DNA of 64,000 nt from Schistosoma mansoni (GCF_000237925.1 NW_017386030.1:496001-560000); one strand, 5' to 3'. Numbered from the stretch's first letter, positions 34,101 through 46,905 are shown. Program-made: numbers and translations. Notes: generated by a model from the letters alone, not told the origin.

Positions 34101-37100
34101 TTAGATTTTTACGATTCTTTGAATTGTTTTTAATTTAATGAATAAAACCAGTTAGTTATTAGTTTCATTTTAGAAAAAAATAATAACAAGCCATCACTAC
34201 ATACATAGAAACGTGTTAATGAGATTATTTAGAATACAAAATTACCCATTTTCTAGACAGTATATGCTTTAATGCCCTGGTAAGGCCGAGAGGGGGGAGA
34301 GACCGCTTTCCCTCTCGAAATGCTCTCACATGGTCACACGAATATATAGCCTCTGCCAGGGAAGTCCTACTCACTGCCTTCTCGTGGCATTACTGTTGTT
34401 TACGAAATCGAAAAGAAGAAAAGCGAATGTCCGGCGCTTTAACCGGGTTGGTGGACACGGAAAGTTCACATAGGGGAGTTGAAAAACCCTGATTCCAAAT
34501 CAATGGTGCACATGGGCTCCAGTATCCTGAAGGAACAAATGGCGTATGAATCAATCGTTGGTCACCGGCTATTATGGTACTGCATCTCCTTACGATGCTC
34601 CACTGCCTTGTGGACTAGCCCTTTAGGCTCCGGGTGTGGCCCACTAAGAAAACCACCTGCTTCAGTCTAGGCACCTGGGCAGTATCACACAAACCAAATG
34701 AAGTTTGTGCGGCGCATATTTATCTGGTGCTTCCTTGTACTAATATTTGTGTTTAAATAAATAAATAAATGTGCTTTAATCGTAATGATATTAAAATTGC
34801 TTCATATCTTCTTTACACACAATCTTCCTTCTGCATATTACCACCATTAAATTAACTATTTTTATGAATTCGGTGTTCATCTTGTTGTGCTGGTGAGGTA
34901 TAGCAACTTTTGACCGATACATATATGTGCCTGGTCTTACGTTGTAGCTGACTGACTTAATTGTAATGAAGGCTGAGTTTGTGGGTGATTCATTCGAATA
35001 CACATATGGAGAAGCCCACCTTAGGCATCTACTGCTACAACAAAGCAGTTACCTTCTATGCACTTAAATGTCACGTTAAATTTACGAAATCATTTGTTTG
35101 ACGAAGATTAAAATTGGTATTAGCGCAGGTGTATAGAGATTAGTTCGTTTATGGTTTACATAAGGTACACAACTATTAAGATCGAGGAAGCAGTGGAAAG
35201 TTGTTCAGTCCTAGTATGAGGCATAGGAGCGCGTGTTAATTACTCCGCAAGGGATTAGGTATGAAACTTTAAATGTCTCTCGGTAAGCCCCTTCTTGTAA
35301 ATGGGAATATACTAAAATAGGTCGAGGAACATCTGTCTATTAAATGACTGCACAGACCTACATTAATAAGTTTGTACAAAAGGAAGGCAGACAAACTGAA
35401 GTGGGACTGGAGCACTGAAACATGGATGATGTTTCTCAGAAAGCGAAATCTGTGGTGTCTTAACGTAGAAAACAATAAAAGCAGCTCATGTAGTGATCAT
35501 GAATACTGCTAGATTGAAAGAAAGATCAACAAGAACATCGAGGATGGAAAGGATTTTCGATCCAGCAATATAATTTTTGAGATGAATACAATTATCAATT
35601 ATTTCAAAAGAGGACTGGTGTTTAGTTATGAGGTGATCAAAAACTAAGATGTAGTTACTGTACCAAATGAAGGTATGGAACTGGTCAGCGAAACAAGACG
35701 AAGTTAAGGAGTCAGAAATTCTAACCAGTTTATCTTATTGATCTAAGGCTCATCATGAGTATGATGGAGCGTTGGGACGTGTTAACTATATAATATTCTC
35801 TGTGGTAACATCAACATGATACTAGGCAGTGAATTCAGATTGAACACCAGTTGTAACACTCAATAAAAAAGATTTGTAACCTATATGGTTATAATTTTGA
35901 ATCATAACCTATAATTGGTACCGATGGAAAGATTCAGCGGAAGTGATGGTAATAGTACATTACAGTGTTAGAAAATTACTATTCAAATGCTGTTATTTGG
36001 TATCTGCTACGGTTGCTTGTTTTTGTTGTTGTTATTCAACGTTGCCATTGATATGTTGTCGTAAGATACAACCTATCCTATGTCTGATTGTTTATGGATT
36101 CATTTTGTTATCATGACGTTCACAATGAGCTCGAATGTCATATGCTCCTTCAGATGTAGCTTTGTTTGGTGAAGACAGTGAGAAAGGACAAAAGGGATCT
36201 AATGTATAACTGTATGTTTTAAAATGTTGACGAGGTAGCCACTGTTTTGATTAGGAGAAAAAACCTAATCAATTTGATATAGCTTCGATGCAAAAGTCAC
36301 TGTACCATAGATGAGTACAGAACTGATCGACGAAGCAAAACATAGTTAGGTGGTTAGCAAAACTGAAGAATTTTGTTGTCGAACTAGAGACCATCCATCA
36401 GGATTGCCACATCTCTTAATTATCAGTCAATTAGGTGAAATTGACTTGGGTTACGTAAGTAACGTAGTTATGGTTACTGAAAATACTGACATAGAACTAA
36501 ACCCACTTACCGACATACAGCATCTGTTGTTAGCAAAGTTTTGTGGACACTGAAGGACGAATATGCTGCACAACCGTGCAATAGCATTGTTCTGATGATA
36601 TACAGTTGAATGCTGTTGGCAGAAAACTTCTGCTTATCACTTGTCCGCAGTGGTTTCTTTTAGCATTAGATGGGATTTATGTTGACTGACATTCTTTAGG
36701 TGACAACACTGACATATCTACTTTGATTGATTACAATCAAAAAATACATTTTGACTTTTCACATCAGTATATTATATGACTTATCTGGAAACTTAGTGAC
36801 CCAAGTTCAGAGTTGTAATGAATATCACCTGAACTTCTTGAACTGGGATTTAAACAACCTAACTCAAATTATTGTTTTTGTTTCCATCCATCATAGTTTT
36901 AAAGATCAGCTGTTATTACTTGCAGTTTAAGAAACAGATAGGCTAAACTGGCAGAAAGATTCGGATATTGGGATACTTTTTTAAACATTTACTGGACTTC
37001 TTTTTGGTACTCAATAGCTTTCTAACGGACATTGTTTTAAAAAAACAAGGGTCTATCTGAGTCTACACGAACAACTACCATGGGTTTATTATTAGTTTTT

Positions 37101-40100
37101 TAACAGTTCAGTAAACTGACACAACTGTTCTCTCGTCCGAGGGATTGACACAAATGAGGGATTCGAATTTATATTTAGGGAACGACAATCATTAGAATTA
37201 GGTTACAATTAATTAGGATGTTGCAAAGGCAACGATACTGGATTTTGATGATATAATTATATAAAGTGGTGTAACAATAGATCCAATTATTTGGAGGTTT
37301 CAAGCTTACTTTGTTAGCGGCTATTACAAGAGGTTTGTTACGGAAAAGAGGTTTCAAGTTTTGGAATAACGTTAATTGCTGTTGTATAGTATATCCACAT
37401 TGTTCAGACAAATCCATGATATATATTACAGCAGCTTGTAGATGTGCAAGTGCTGTAATGGATAGCATTTCGATTGTGTTATGTTCGTCCAAAGGTCTAT
37501 TTAATACACCAGGTGTATCAATTACTTGCCATCGTAAATTTTTATAATCTGTGTGTCCGACAAATAAAGATTTAGTTGTAAATGGAAACGGTTGGACGTC
37601 TACATCAGCTCGAGTTATCTGAATGAAGAAATGAAAGTAAATGGATATCACATTTCAATGTATACATATGAACGGAAAAAATAAGCTTCATTTATGAAAC
37701 ACATAATCCAGCATTTCACCAGGATTCATTTAGTGAATACGTTACACAAACAAACTCCACTCTAGTTGTAAATGGTTACAAGAAGGATAGTTTGAGATGT
37801 AATCTAAAGCCATATACATGCAAATAAAGCTTAATCACAAACAGAAATAATCACTCATATTAAGGGTATGTGAAAAGTCACTATAACTAAAAGGATTCAA
37901 ACAGATAAAACTTACAATCATCTTAGGGTTTATTCAGTAGCTCCGTCTCAGTATATGGAACATTTCGTGGAGAAATTATGGATGACAGACAATAGTATAA
38001 CGAGCAGAGATGCCATATTGGTGTCCATTGATTACATTAAGTCTTATATACGATAATCAAAGTTGTGCAAAATATTCAAACTTATGAACAAATACTGATT
38101 GATATTAAACTGGTTATTTTCGCCAGACGAAATTTACACTATTAATATGTTGACGATAAATGTTGGGTGAAATACTTAAAAAGGACAATGTTCATGAAAT
38201 TGAAAATGTGATTATCCCTATGTAACTGAGCATGACCGGTAACATCTTTGGTTGGTTGAGCTGACTGGGACACAAGTTATTATTACTTACTCGACCGCAG
38301 CTGCTGCCTTGACGTGGTGATCGGGCATGCCTATCGTGATGACCCAACCGAGGTATACTGGCTAGAACATATGTTCCTGTAGGTTCTACATGCCAGGCAG
38401 GCCGATTGAAGAACAGAAAGACTAAAAGCAGCAACTCAAGGTCTGAGGGCGAAGTCGTGCTGCTCACTGTAGAGGGGCGTGACAGCAGTAAGGTTTTTCC
38501 CTCGGACAACCAGCATAACAGCGATGCTGCCTTCCCACAAAGAAGGAAGGGGTTAGAAAAGGTCGACCGTAAAAATGTCATGCCTCACCCCACCTCACGG
38601 ATTTCCGCCTCCGGCGGCAAGGCCCCTTGAAGAACGGAGCTAACACGTCAGAAGTTCCCCACAGAAAGGCCGTGCGTGACCAGCCTTAAGCATTTATCCC
38701 TTGGACTTTGCGGCTACGCTCCCAGGTCATTAAGACCAACACTAATCCAACTTCCTTTTCAGGTCCTTCAAAAAATACCCTTCCATGGTGTGGGGAGCCG
38801 GGAAGTGATATTAGCCCTCATATCTGTAACAGCACATGAGACCAAGTTGGTCACTTTCAAATCCTTCCAACACCTCCTAATAACTCTCTTATCTCCATGA
38901 CCAACCCTTCTCACGTCCTTTTACCACCTTGCACCGCTAGGGCAAACGATTTGAGTACGCGGAACTTTATTCCCGGTCTCCTGAAACCACGCTCTAAACT
39001 ATATGTAGGAACTTTTAACGTCTGGACATTGTGCCAAATAGGACAACAGGCCTCCTTAGCTATGACTTAAGAACCTCGCACCATCGATGTATGCTGCGTC
39101 TCCGATACGCGCATACAGGGTTCGAGTAACATCATTCATTTTACCTCACTGTCATAATAAAGAACCAACTCGATTCACACTTCGTGTATCTGGAAGCCCC
39201 GATGCTGCTTCCCGTGGCCTCTCTGGTGTAGGTATAGCATTGAGTCGTAGGGCAGACTAGCTCTTTTAGACCGGATTCCATTAGACTCGTCTGTGTGCTG
39301 TCCGACTAAACGGAACAGTAAGGACTCGAAAGATAGGGACACTCGTCGTTGCCTCTTCGTCGTCTCTGCCTACTCTCCCACTGACTGCAGCTCAGATGAT
39401 ATAAAAGATGAGTTCTAAAAGAAACTTTCCGACTTCCGAAAAGCTAGGCGTTCTGATGTAGTAATAGTGGCTGGTGACTTTAACTCTCAAGTAGGCAAAC
39501 TAAGCGAAAGGGAAAGACACCTAGGTGGATCTTATGGTGTCGTGGCTAAAATAACAGATAATGGCGACCGTCTGTTGCAGCTATGCTCAGATAACCGCCT
39601 GTTTCTTGCAAATATTAACTTTAAGCATAAGGAAAATATCTTCTGACATGGCGACCCCCAAATTCGTCCGAACGTTGAACCCAACTAGATCACATCGCTA
39701 TCAGCCACCGATGGAGGGGCTCGATAGAAGACTGTCGCTCATTCTGGAGCACATGTTTAGACTTAGATCATGCTCTAGTGCGAGCACGTATCTGTCTGTG
39801 TCTTACTGGGCGTAGGAAAGACACTGCAGGGAAGCCTCTTATGGTTCTACTTAATGATAAGCAAGTTAAGAATATATTTCAGGAACAACTAGAAAAACAG
39901 TTAGGCAGACATGTAAGTTGTGCCCACCCCGAGGCAGCGTGGAATGACATCCGAAAAGCTGTAGAAACGGCAGTGACATCTGCTAGTACGGTACACCATA
40001 AGGTTAGGGAGAAACACTGGATCTCAACAGCATCCACCGCACTGATAGATGCTCGAAAACTCATCCCACCCGGCTCTGAACATAACGAAGAGCGGAGTCA

Positions 40101-42551
40101 GCTTAAGCACAGGCTAATAAGAAGCCTATGCAATGACGAAGTCTCAGCACGAATAAATAAGGCTCGACTAGCTTTTGCTAACTTGCGTCATCTGTAGCGT
40201 AGGCGAGATATCCGTCTAGCAACCAAAAGACGGGTTGACTGTGCAGCAGTTCGTTACGTCCTACTTTACGGCGGTGAAGCATGACCGATAAGAGTAGATG
40301 ATATTCGTCGGTTACTAGTATTCGATCATAGATGTCTTCGAAGCATTGCTCGTATATCCTGGGACCACCGAGTAAGTAATGCAGTTGTTAGGAGACGGGT
40401 ACTAGGTAAGGATGGCAAATCGATTGATGAAGTATTGAAACTTCATCAGTTGAGATGGCTGGGACACGTGTTACGTATGCCCAACCACCGACTGCCCAGA
40501 CGTGCAATGTTCCATGGTGCAGGAGTAGGTTGGAAGAAAGCTAGGGGCGGCCAGACCAAAACGTAGCACAAATCCATGAAGTCACTGACAATTGGACTGA
40601 ACCATGTTGGTAGGTGTAGACTACCTGGTGCCCCCAAATGCCCTGGTATGGCCGAGAGTGGGGAGAGCCCACTCTCTCGAAATGCTCTCACATGGCCAGC
40701 GAATATATAGCCTCTGCCAGGGAAGTCCTACTCACTGCCTTCTCGTGGCGGGGGTGTTGTTTACGAAAGTGAGAGGACGAAAAGCGAATGTCCGGCGCTT
40801 TAACCGGGTTGGTGGACACGGAGGGTCCACCTAGGGGAGTTGGAAAACCCTGATTCCAAACCAATGGTGCACATGGGCTCCAGTATCCTGATGGAACGAA
40901 TGGCGAATGAACCTGCTGCTGGTCAACGGCTGCCATGGGACTGCATCTCCTCACGATGCTCCACTGCCTTGTGGATCAGACCTTTCGTTCAAAGGCTCGG
41001 GGTGTGGCCCCCTAAGAAAACCACCTGCTTCAGTTCGGGCACCTGGGCAGTATCACAGCCCTCAAGCAAATCGGATGAGATTTGTATGGCGCATATGTAT
41101 CTGGTGCTTCCTTGTACCAATATTTATGTGTTTAAATAAATAAATAAAATAAAAGACTACCTGGTTGAGATTCGTGAGATGATAGCAACCGATGGTTAGA
41201 GACCTTGAATGACATGGCTCAAAATCGTTTGCAATGGCGAAAGTGCATCCATTCTTTGTGTTTTCCCAAATTCTGATCTTTATGTCGTTGCTTTTTTCTC
41301 TTTCAAAATTTATTTCACTGGATTATACTTCGTGAATAACATCATCAAACCCTAATCTTTCAGATTACTGCTTATACTCTTACTACTTCTACCACTATGG
41401 GATTTCAATCGACAACTGCATATCAGTGCTTATGCAGTATGGCAAATCGAACTGATGTACGTACAAAGTTCTACGTTTTAACTGACTGACTATTATCACT
41501 TGATTTTTTTCAGTGAGATATCTAAACCCGGAATTATAGTCATTTTCATAGGTCAGTTCACTCGGGGAAACTTGACAAATTAATAGTTCACGGATGTATC
41601 TCTCCAATTATTGTAACTGGTAAATAACATGTTCAACATAACAAAATATTTTTTAAACAATGTGACATGAAATTTTTTAGACGGACTAGTGGTTTTCCTA
41701 GCTTCCTCTCGTTCGTTATTTTTTGGAAGAATAGTTTCGAGTCTGCTTGTCTTAAATCAATAAAGGAGTAGTTTACATGAGTTAGAAACAACCTAAAACA
41801 TGAAGTGAGAAAACAGATGCACGAATACACACGTGGCTTTAGAATATATAATATTACTGGCGAGAAGGGATGCCAAGCTTGCTAACCTACTTTGTTGATA
41901 AAGCTCGACTTTCCAACATTCGGGAAACCACATAGGATGATAGTGCGGGTATCCGGATCAATGGTAGGTAACCTGGACATGTGTTGTCGTGTGTCTTCCA
42001 AAAATTTCAAGTTATCTGCTTGTCTCTTGATTACTGTACACATCCTAACCTATGATTAACTGTAACTTATTAAACTTGCCTGCCTAGAGCAGCTCGTTTG
42101 AGTGTTTTACACTGATATAGAGATTCTGCATACTTTAATATCTTCACCTGATCTCGACCAATACTGAGAATAATCCATGAAGTAAAAGATATTACCCATC
42201 AATCAAATTCTTGGCAGTATTAAGCTGACTTAATGCAAGTTTGTAGTGATCTTTGGAATACAAAACGTTTATGAGATCTGCATAGAATGGGTGTATATTC
42301 TAAACCTTATTTGAATAAAATTGCTTAGCTACCTCCACTTTCGGGAATTCTGTGAGAATTGTTTGAAGTTTATCATGGTAAAACTGCTGACACGTTTTGA
42401 CTTTACGCATATAAAAATGTCTAATACGTCCGATTGCATATTGCGGATGAATAACAGTAGGAGTCTTCCGTTGTGTTTTCGATAAGACGATGTCAATGAA
42501 GTCTTTGGAAGATGGTACCACCGTAATACTCTTAAAGTTGTAGCACGGCAT
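31164..42551 (-). CDS. GTPBP4: GTPBP4/NOG1, nucleolar GTP-binding protein 1
   Basis: Nine exons on the minus strand: 42551-42333, 42299-42196, 42163-42080, 42044-41891, 37618-37310, 34075-33791, 32691-32261, 31822-31669 and 31442-31164, giving 672 residues. NOG1 is known to be needed for late nucleolar 60S ribosomal subunit maturation. Start [20 protein letters not shown] matches the family start; an in-frame upstream ATG at 42593 adds 14 non-conserved residues and was not used. G1 GFPNVGKS (175-182), DTPG (221-224), G4 NKVD (289-292, split by intron 5), acidic/basic tail, and end [20 protein letters not shown]. Introns 1-3 are 33, 32 and 35 bp; intron 3 is GC-AG (GGCAG/GCAAGT), keeping [10 protein letters not shown]. 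Introns 4-8 are 4272, 3234, 1099, 438 and 226 bp. All motifs needed for GTP binding are present. Confidence 0.97.
34274..34771 (+). mobile_element. 500-bp SINE-like element with 9-bp target-site duplication
   Basis: Direct repeats TGCTTTAAT flank the copy at 34265-34273 and 34772-34780. The body starts GCCCTGGTAAGGCCGAGAG, whose GGCCGAG core resembles the A box of Ser/Leu tRNAs, and ends in (TAAA)n. It lies in GTPBP4 intron 5 antisense to the gene. No real coding frame is present. The duplication shows it moved as a discrete unit. Confidence 0.9.
34815..34960 (-). repeat. Dispersed repeat, GTPBP4 intron 5
   Basis: Reverse-complement relative of 26355-26490 (shared TGTTCATCTTGTTGTGCT on this strand). 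Non-coding. Confidence 0.5.
35000..37300. other. GTPBP4 intron 5, mostly unassigned
   Basis: It contains two imperfect direct copies of about 70 bp at 35640-35712 and 36281-36353 (shared CACTGTACCA/TACTGTACCA followed by GAACTG and AGTTA blocks). Otherwise nothing was recognised. Confidence 0.4.
38270..41280 (+). mobile_element. RTE-type LINE with RT core deleted, in GTPBP4 intron 4
   Basis: The plus strand has a long GC-richer leader at 38290-38990 and endonuclease fragments ([18 protein letters not shown] near 39010; [15 protein letters not shown] near 39463). A linker frame at 39778-40197 follows ([12 protein letters not shown], then [15 protein letters not shown]). The C-terminus comes next ([10 protein letters not shown] near 40360, [20 protein letters not shown] near 40453, [16 protein letters not shown] near 41200). 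The linker runs straight into the RT C-terminal motif near 40125-40140, so the polymerase core is missing. Several stops make it inactive. It is antisense to GTPBP4 and interrupted by the SINE-like element at 40630-41153. Confidence 0.85.
40630..41153 (+). mobile_element. 500-bp SINE-like element nested in the LINE, 12-bp target-site duplication
   Basis: Perfect repeats AGACTACCTGGT flank it at 40618-40629 and 41154-41165. The LINE reading (GRCRLPG) continues on the far side. This copy starts GCCCCCAAATGCCCTGGTA, the longest 5' end seen, shared with the 58964-59482 copy. It ends in (TAAA)n. Total 524 bp. It shows that the element is younger than the LINE deletion copy. Confidence 0.93.
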
Positions 42552-42955
42552 GTCAGACGATTGTTGGTGGTGGGCTGGATGTGACCTTAACAACTGATAG
42601 AAATAAACAACAGTCTATTTTGACTGTCAGATAAACTAAAGGACGTCAGTTGGCTTATTTTAACCTTTATGATGGGTGTTCTAACTAGGGTCTCTCTTTT
42701 TTTCAATTTGAATGACGATAAATTTCAAAATGTGCATTACGAAAAACAAGTAACAATCGATTGAATCTTCAGTAATCGGAGGTCTGTCAACCTATAACAT
42801 TACCTACAGTCTTTAACACTGTGGGGGTCTAATATCGCTTGGGATGTATCAACAAAAGGTGTTGATAATACGTGGTATTATAAAGACACCAGTAGTTCAC
42901 TACTAACTGGGGGGCTGGGTAGCATTATACATACGATCATGCCTAGAGGTGAACC
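42552..42955 (-). promoter_or_regulatory. GTPBP4 upstream region
   Basis: About 400 bp separate the GTPBP4 start from a CR1-like LINE. Promoter and 5' leader must lie here or within the LINE. No distinct promoter motif was identified; the call is by position only. Confidence 0.3.
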
Positions 42956-42959
42956 AACT

Positions 42960-45900
42960 TCACAACCAAGAGTTTCTCAATCTTGATGAATAAGTATGGT
43001 GCTCAGTAAGATTGTCTACCACCTCAAGGTGTCTAGTCGGGGTCATGTACAGGAAGCCCACTGCTGACATCGAGTACGACAATCGTTTGTTGGAAGGATT
43101 TACTCGCTCTACGCGTCTCGGATTCTCTCGTATCCTAGGGGACTTCAAACTTCCTAGAGTCAACCTCATGGAACATACCTACATTGAAGGTGACAACCGT
43201 ACTGAAGCTCGCTTCTTCAACCTCATCGATGATTCGGGACTATTCGAAAATGTGAAGTCAGCAACTCGTTGGAGAAACAGTCAGACGCCGTCGAGCTTAG
43301 ACTGGGTATTCACAAACCAAGAATTCCTAGTCGACGACCTCCCGATTCTGGCTACACTAGGGAAAAGCGATCACGCCGTTCTATCCCTCAGTTTTGTCCC
43401 CAAAACTGAGCTAAGATATCCCACCAAAAACAGGCGTTGGAATTTCAAACGGTTGAATGTGTTAGCTTTACATGACTGTCTAAAACAGCTGGATTGGGAT
43501 GTTCACCCCCAACTTGAATTAGATGCTCATTGGGGTTCCTCACTGCACACGATCTTATGTGCTACTGAGCATTCAGTTCTTTGAACGGTCCCAAAAAGCT
43601 ACAAACAACCTCCAATCATCAAGAACCGCACTCTTCGTTTGCTAAGCCACAAAAGGCACTGTTGAGCCGAATATAAAGTAACTGACAATAACAACTCATA
43701 CAGGCAATATAAACATATAAGGAACATATGCTCAAAGGCAATAAGAGAAGACAGGCTTCAGTACCAGACCAAGCTAATCGACAAATTTGTCTCCAATCCG
43801 AAAAGCTTATTCCGTTTTGCAGCTTCTCTTCGACAAAGCAAAACTGGAGTTTCCCAACTGCTAGGTCCTAATGATCCGACCAATAACGACGGTGATGCCA
43901 CTAATCTTTTGGCTGAGCAGTACTGTCGGACGCTTCAAACGACCCACATCAACTACACTGATGAGAGCTTCACCTGCAACTGCACGGGACTTTCCGAAGT
44001 GGACTTGAGCGCTGACCTGGTGTTCCGTAAACTGCAGCACCTAAGAAAAGACACTTCTCCCGGTCCGGATATGGTTCATTCTACTATACTGAGGGAAGCA
44101 GCTTTAATCCTGGCAACACCATTTAGCGTGATGTTTTCACGCTCGCTACGCCGAGGCAAACTGCCGGAAATTTGGAAGCTGGCTCACATCACACCAATTT
44201 TCAGAGGAGATCGACGCAGCGAACCCTCAAGCTGCCGACCGGCGGCCGTTCTCACCATACCTCCTAAAATTATGGAGTCCCTGATATGCGATGGTATACA
44301 CGAATACTTATAATCCCTAAAGTTCTTCCCACTCCAACAGCATGGTTTCAGGAAGAGTCACTCTTGCATAACCAACCTGCTGACTGCGGCGGACAGATGG
44401 AAAAGCATACTTGATCGTAGGAGGAAGGTTGACGTTATTTACCTTGGCTTCCCAAAAAGCTTGTGATAGGGTCGACCATTTCTGTCTTGTCAATAAGCTT
44501 AGACGATTGGGTATCAAACCACTTCTGATTGACTGGCTCACTTCATATCTAGAAAACCGACATTTTTAAGATTAGGGTTAACTTCCCTTTCTCTCAGGGC
44601 TCAATACTAGCACCTCTTCTCTCCTTGATTTATATAAACGATCTCCCACAACAAGTATCTTCTGACTTATTGCTTTTTGCAGATGATGTTGTTAGATCCA
44701 TTTTGAAAGTGAAAATCCCTCCATGCATACCTTTGTGATTTCTTCCTTACGTTTTCTTTATTTGTATATACTGTTAACTTTTTTGATGCTAATTAAGATT
44801 GTAATGTTTAATTTTCTTGGTTTTACTGTCTTTTTTATTGAGACTCTATGTTCCTTACTGAACTGTATTTAGTTTGTTTTAATTGTTATTATTCTGGTGG
44901 CTGCCATATAGACTGCTCGCTCTTTGATTGTGCGGTATGATTTTGACTGAGATCGTGCATTTTTGGTTGTAATTTGGAGCACTTTCCCAGAAATTGAAAC
45001 ACTTTGTGTTATAGAAAAGCCGCTCAAACGGAATCTTACTTGGTCTATCGAGAAAGGATAGAATAACGCTCACCTTTTGGTGTTTTCGATTGAATATTTT
45101 GGTATCAATTGTTGGTTGAATAACCAGGTGGTAATATTTGTTTAGAACCGTTGTTATCCAAAACACTTTGTTCTGATTTTGATTTGGATCACGAGTCTAT
45201 AAAGCCATCCCTCCGTTATTCAGCCACGTCCGGACCTATTGGAATCTGGGTTTGGATCTTACAGATGTGAAACTTTGGAGAGAGATACGCAACCAAGAGT
45301 ATATACTGGCACTTCATGAGGATATGACTAGACTTCAATGTTGAGCAGACAACAGCAGACCTACCTTCAGCACTTCAAAGTGCAAAGTAGTCCATCTGAG
45401 ATATGTTGCAGACTACAGTTACAACTTAAGAAACTCCTCTCTAGAAGTATCCTAAGTCGAAAAATATTTAGGAGTGTTGGCAACCTACGACTTGAAGTCG
45501 TACGCTCACTGTGACAAAAACGCCTTTTCAAGCAAACCTTGCACTGGTAACATTGAAGCGAATTTTTGGCCAGTTTGACGATAGAACCTTCCACATAATC
45601 TTCAATAGTTTTATTCGTACCCATTTACAGTACGGAAACATAGTATTTCCTCCCTCCCTCCAAAAGGATAAGTACACTCTGGAACGTATCCAACGTCGAG
45701 CCACGAAATCAGTTCGGGGACTCAAATTCAAACCTTATGAAGAGCGCCTCCAATCACTTACCCTTTACCCGTTAGCGTACAGGCGTCTTAGAGGTGACCT
45801 TCCTATGACTTACAGTATCCTTAACACTTCTGGTCATCCTCTTAAACATCTACTTAAGCTTGGTCACAATACTAACCTAAGGGTAACACACAGAAACTGG

Positions 45901-46190
45901 ATACCCAACATAGCAGAACAGACTGCAGACACAACTTCTATTCCTTAAGAATTGTCAATTGCTTGAATTCGCTACCGACTGAGCTAGTTCAACGATTGTC
46001 AGGAGTCCTTTAAGAGGAAACTTGACCTATTCTTAAGGACTAAGAATAACGTATTACTATGATTTAACGGTTTCTCTTTTCCTCTTTTACCGTTATTATA
46101 CCTAGGCTCTTGCCTGGAAGCATCGGTGATCCACTGCTACTAGACAAGGAAGCCCGTTAAGCAAAAGCTTCTTCTATTTCGTCCACAACC
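42960..46190 (+). mobile_element. CR1-like LINE, nearly full coding span but interrupted
   Basis: In order: endonuclease C-terminal half (GVMYRKPTADIEYDN near 43045, ILGDFKLPRVN, SLDWVFTN near 43300, GKSDHAVLSL near 43360) and RT fingers (LQHLRKDTSPGPDMVHS near 44030, GKLPEIWKLAHITPIFR near 44155). RT palm fragments follow (LQQHGFRKSHSCITNLL near 44335; LLLFADDV near 44670). After an insertion comes the C-terminus (FGQFDDRTFHIIFNSFIRTH near 45570, LERIQRRATKSVRGL near 45680). Several stops and shifts separate these pieces. SR1-like by clade. Confidence 0.85.
44695..45215. other. Insertion splitting the CR1-like LINE after its FADD motif
   Basis: LINE homology stops just after FADDV near 44695 and resumes near 45215-45290. 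The intervening 520 bp are AT-rich and include a 95-codon minus-strand frame at 44879-45166 (FERLFYNTKCFNFWESAPNY) with no recognised family. No clear target-site duplication was found. Confidence 0.5.
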
Positions 46191-46554
46191 ATTTGAATCA
46201 TTTAGAAGTGGAACTGAAGTTGTAAACGGTTTGAACTCACGGACGATCCTGTAGTATCGTTTGATATGTTAAGTTCATATGCCTTATTTTAACTTCTGGA
46301 CAAGTCCATTCACCTATCCATCATGAGTCATGTTTTCACCTTGTTAATTATTCACTCATTGACGCCGAATATTTTCTATATGAGCGTATGCGTGTGTACA
46401 CTTATTATCCTATTTATCACATGTCTGTTATCTATTCTTGTCTGAATATAAATATCGATTAACTCTTGATTAAAGTGAGTTGGCTTACCCGCCATCTCCA
46501 ATGCGTGTCATTTTCGTTTCGCTCGCTGATATTTACTCATGTGCCTATAACTTT

Positions 46555-46754
46555 NNNNNNNNNNNNNNNNNNNNNNNNNNNNNNNNNNNNNNNNNNNNNN
46601 NNNNNNNNNNNNNNNNNNNNNNNNNNNNNNNNNNNNNNNNNNNNNNNNNNNNNNNNNNNNNNNNNNNNNNNNNNNNNNNNNNNNNNNNNNNNNNNNNNNN
46701 NNNNNNNNNNNNNNNNNNNNNNNNNNNNNNNNNNNNNNNNNNNNNNNNNNNNNN
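46555..46754. other. Assembly gap (200 N)
   Basis: An exact 200-N run, a size often used as a placeholder. Confidence 1.
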
Positions 46755-46782
46755 GAATTCTTAAGGTGTATGTCCGTGTTAT

Positions 46783-46905
46783 ATCTCGAACTTAGATTCT
46801 TAGTATGTAGCGTAATACTTGAGCACTCGAACGCTAGAACCCTCCCAAGTCGCAAAATCAGAAGGCAGAAGACAAGTAGAAGGAATGTTATTCCAAACAG
46901 CCTGA
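46783..46905 (+). repeat. Dispersed repeat, copy 1
   Basis: It matches 56047-56172 (shared CTTGAGCACTC, ACGCTAGAACC, GGAATGTTATTC) in the same orientation. Non-coding; class unresolved. Confidence 0.55.

Noticed and set aside
40840-41143. Similar short protein-like frames repeated at 25212, 34479, 40840 and 58967
   Set aside because: They are translations of the 500-bp SINE-like element, with no conserved reading and frequent frame differences.
42552-42593. In-frame upstream start for GTPBP4 adding 14 residues
   Set aside because: The family starts at the MxxYNFK motif and the extension is not conserved in character.
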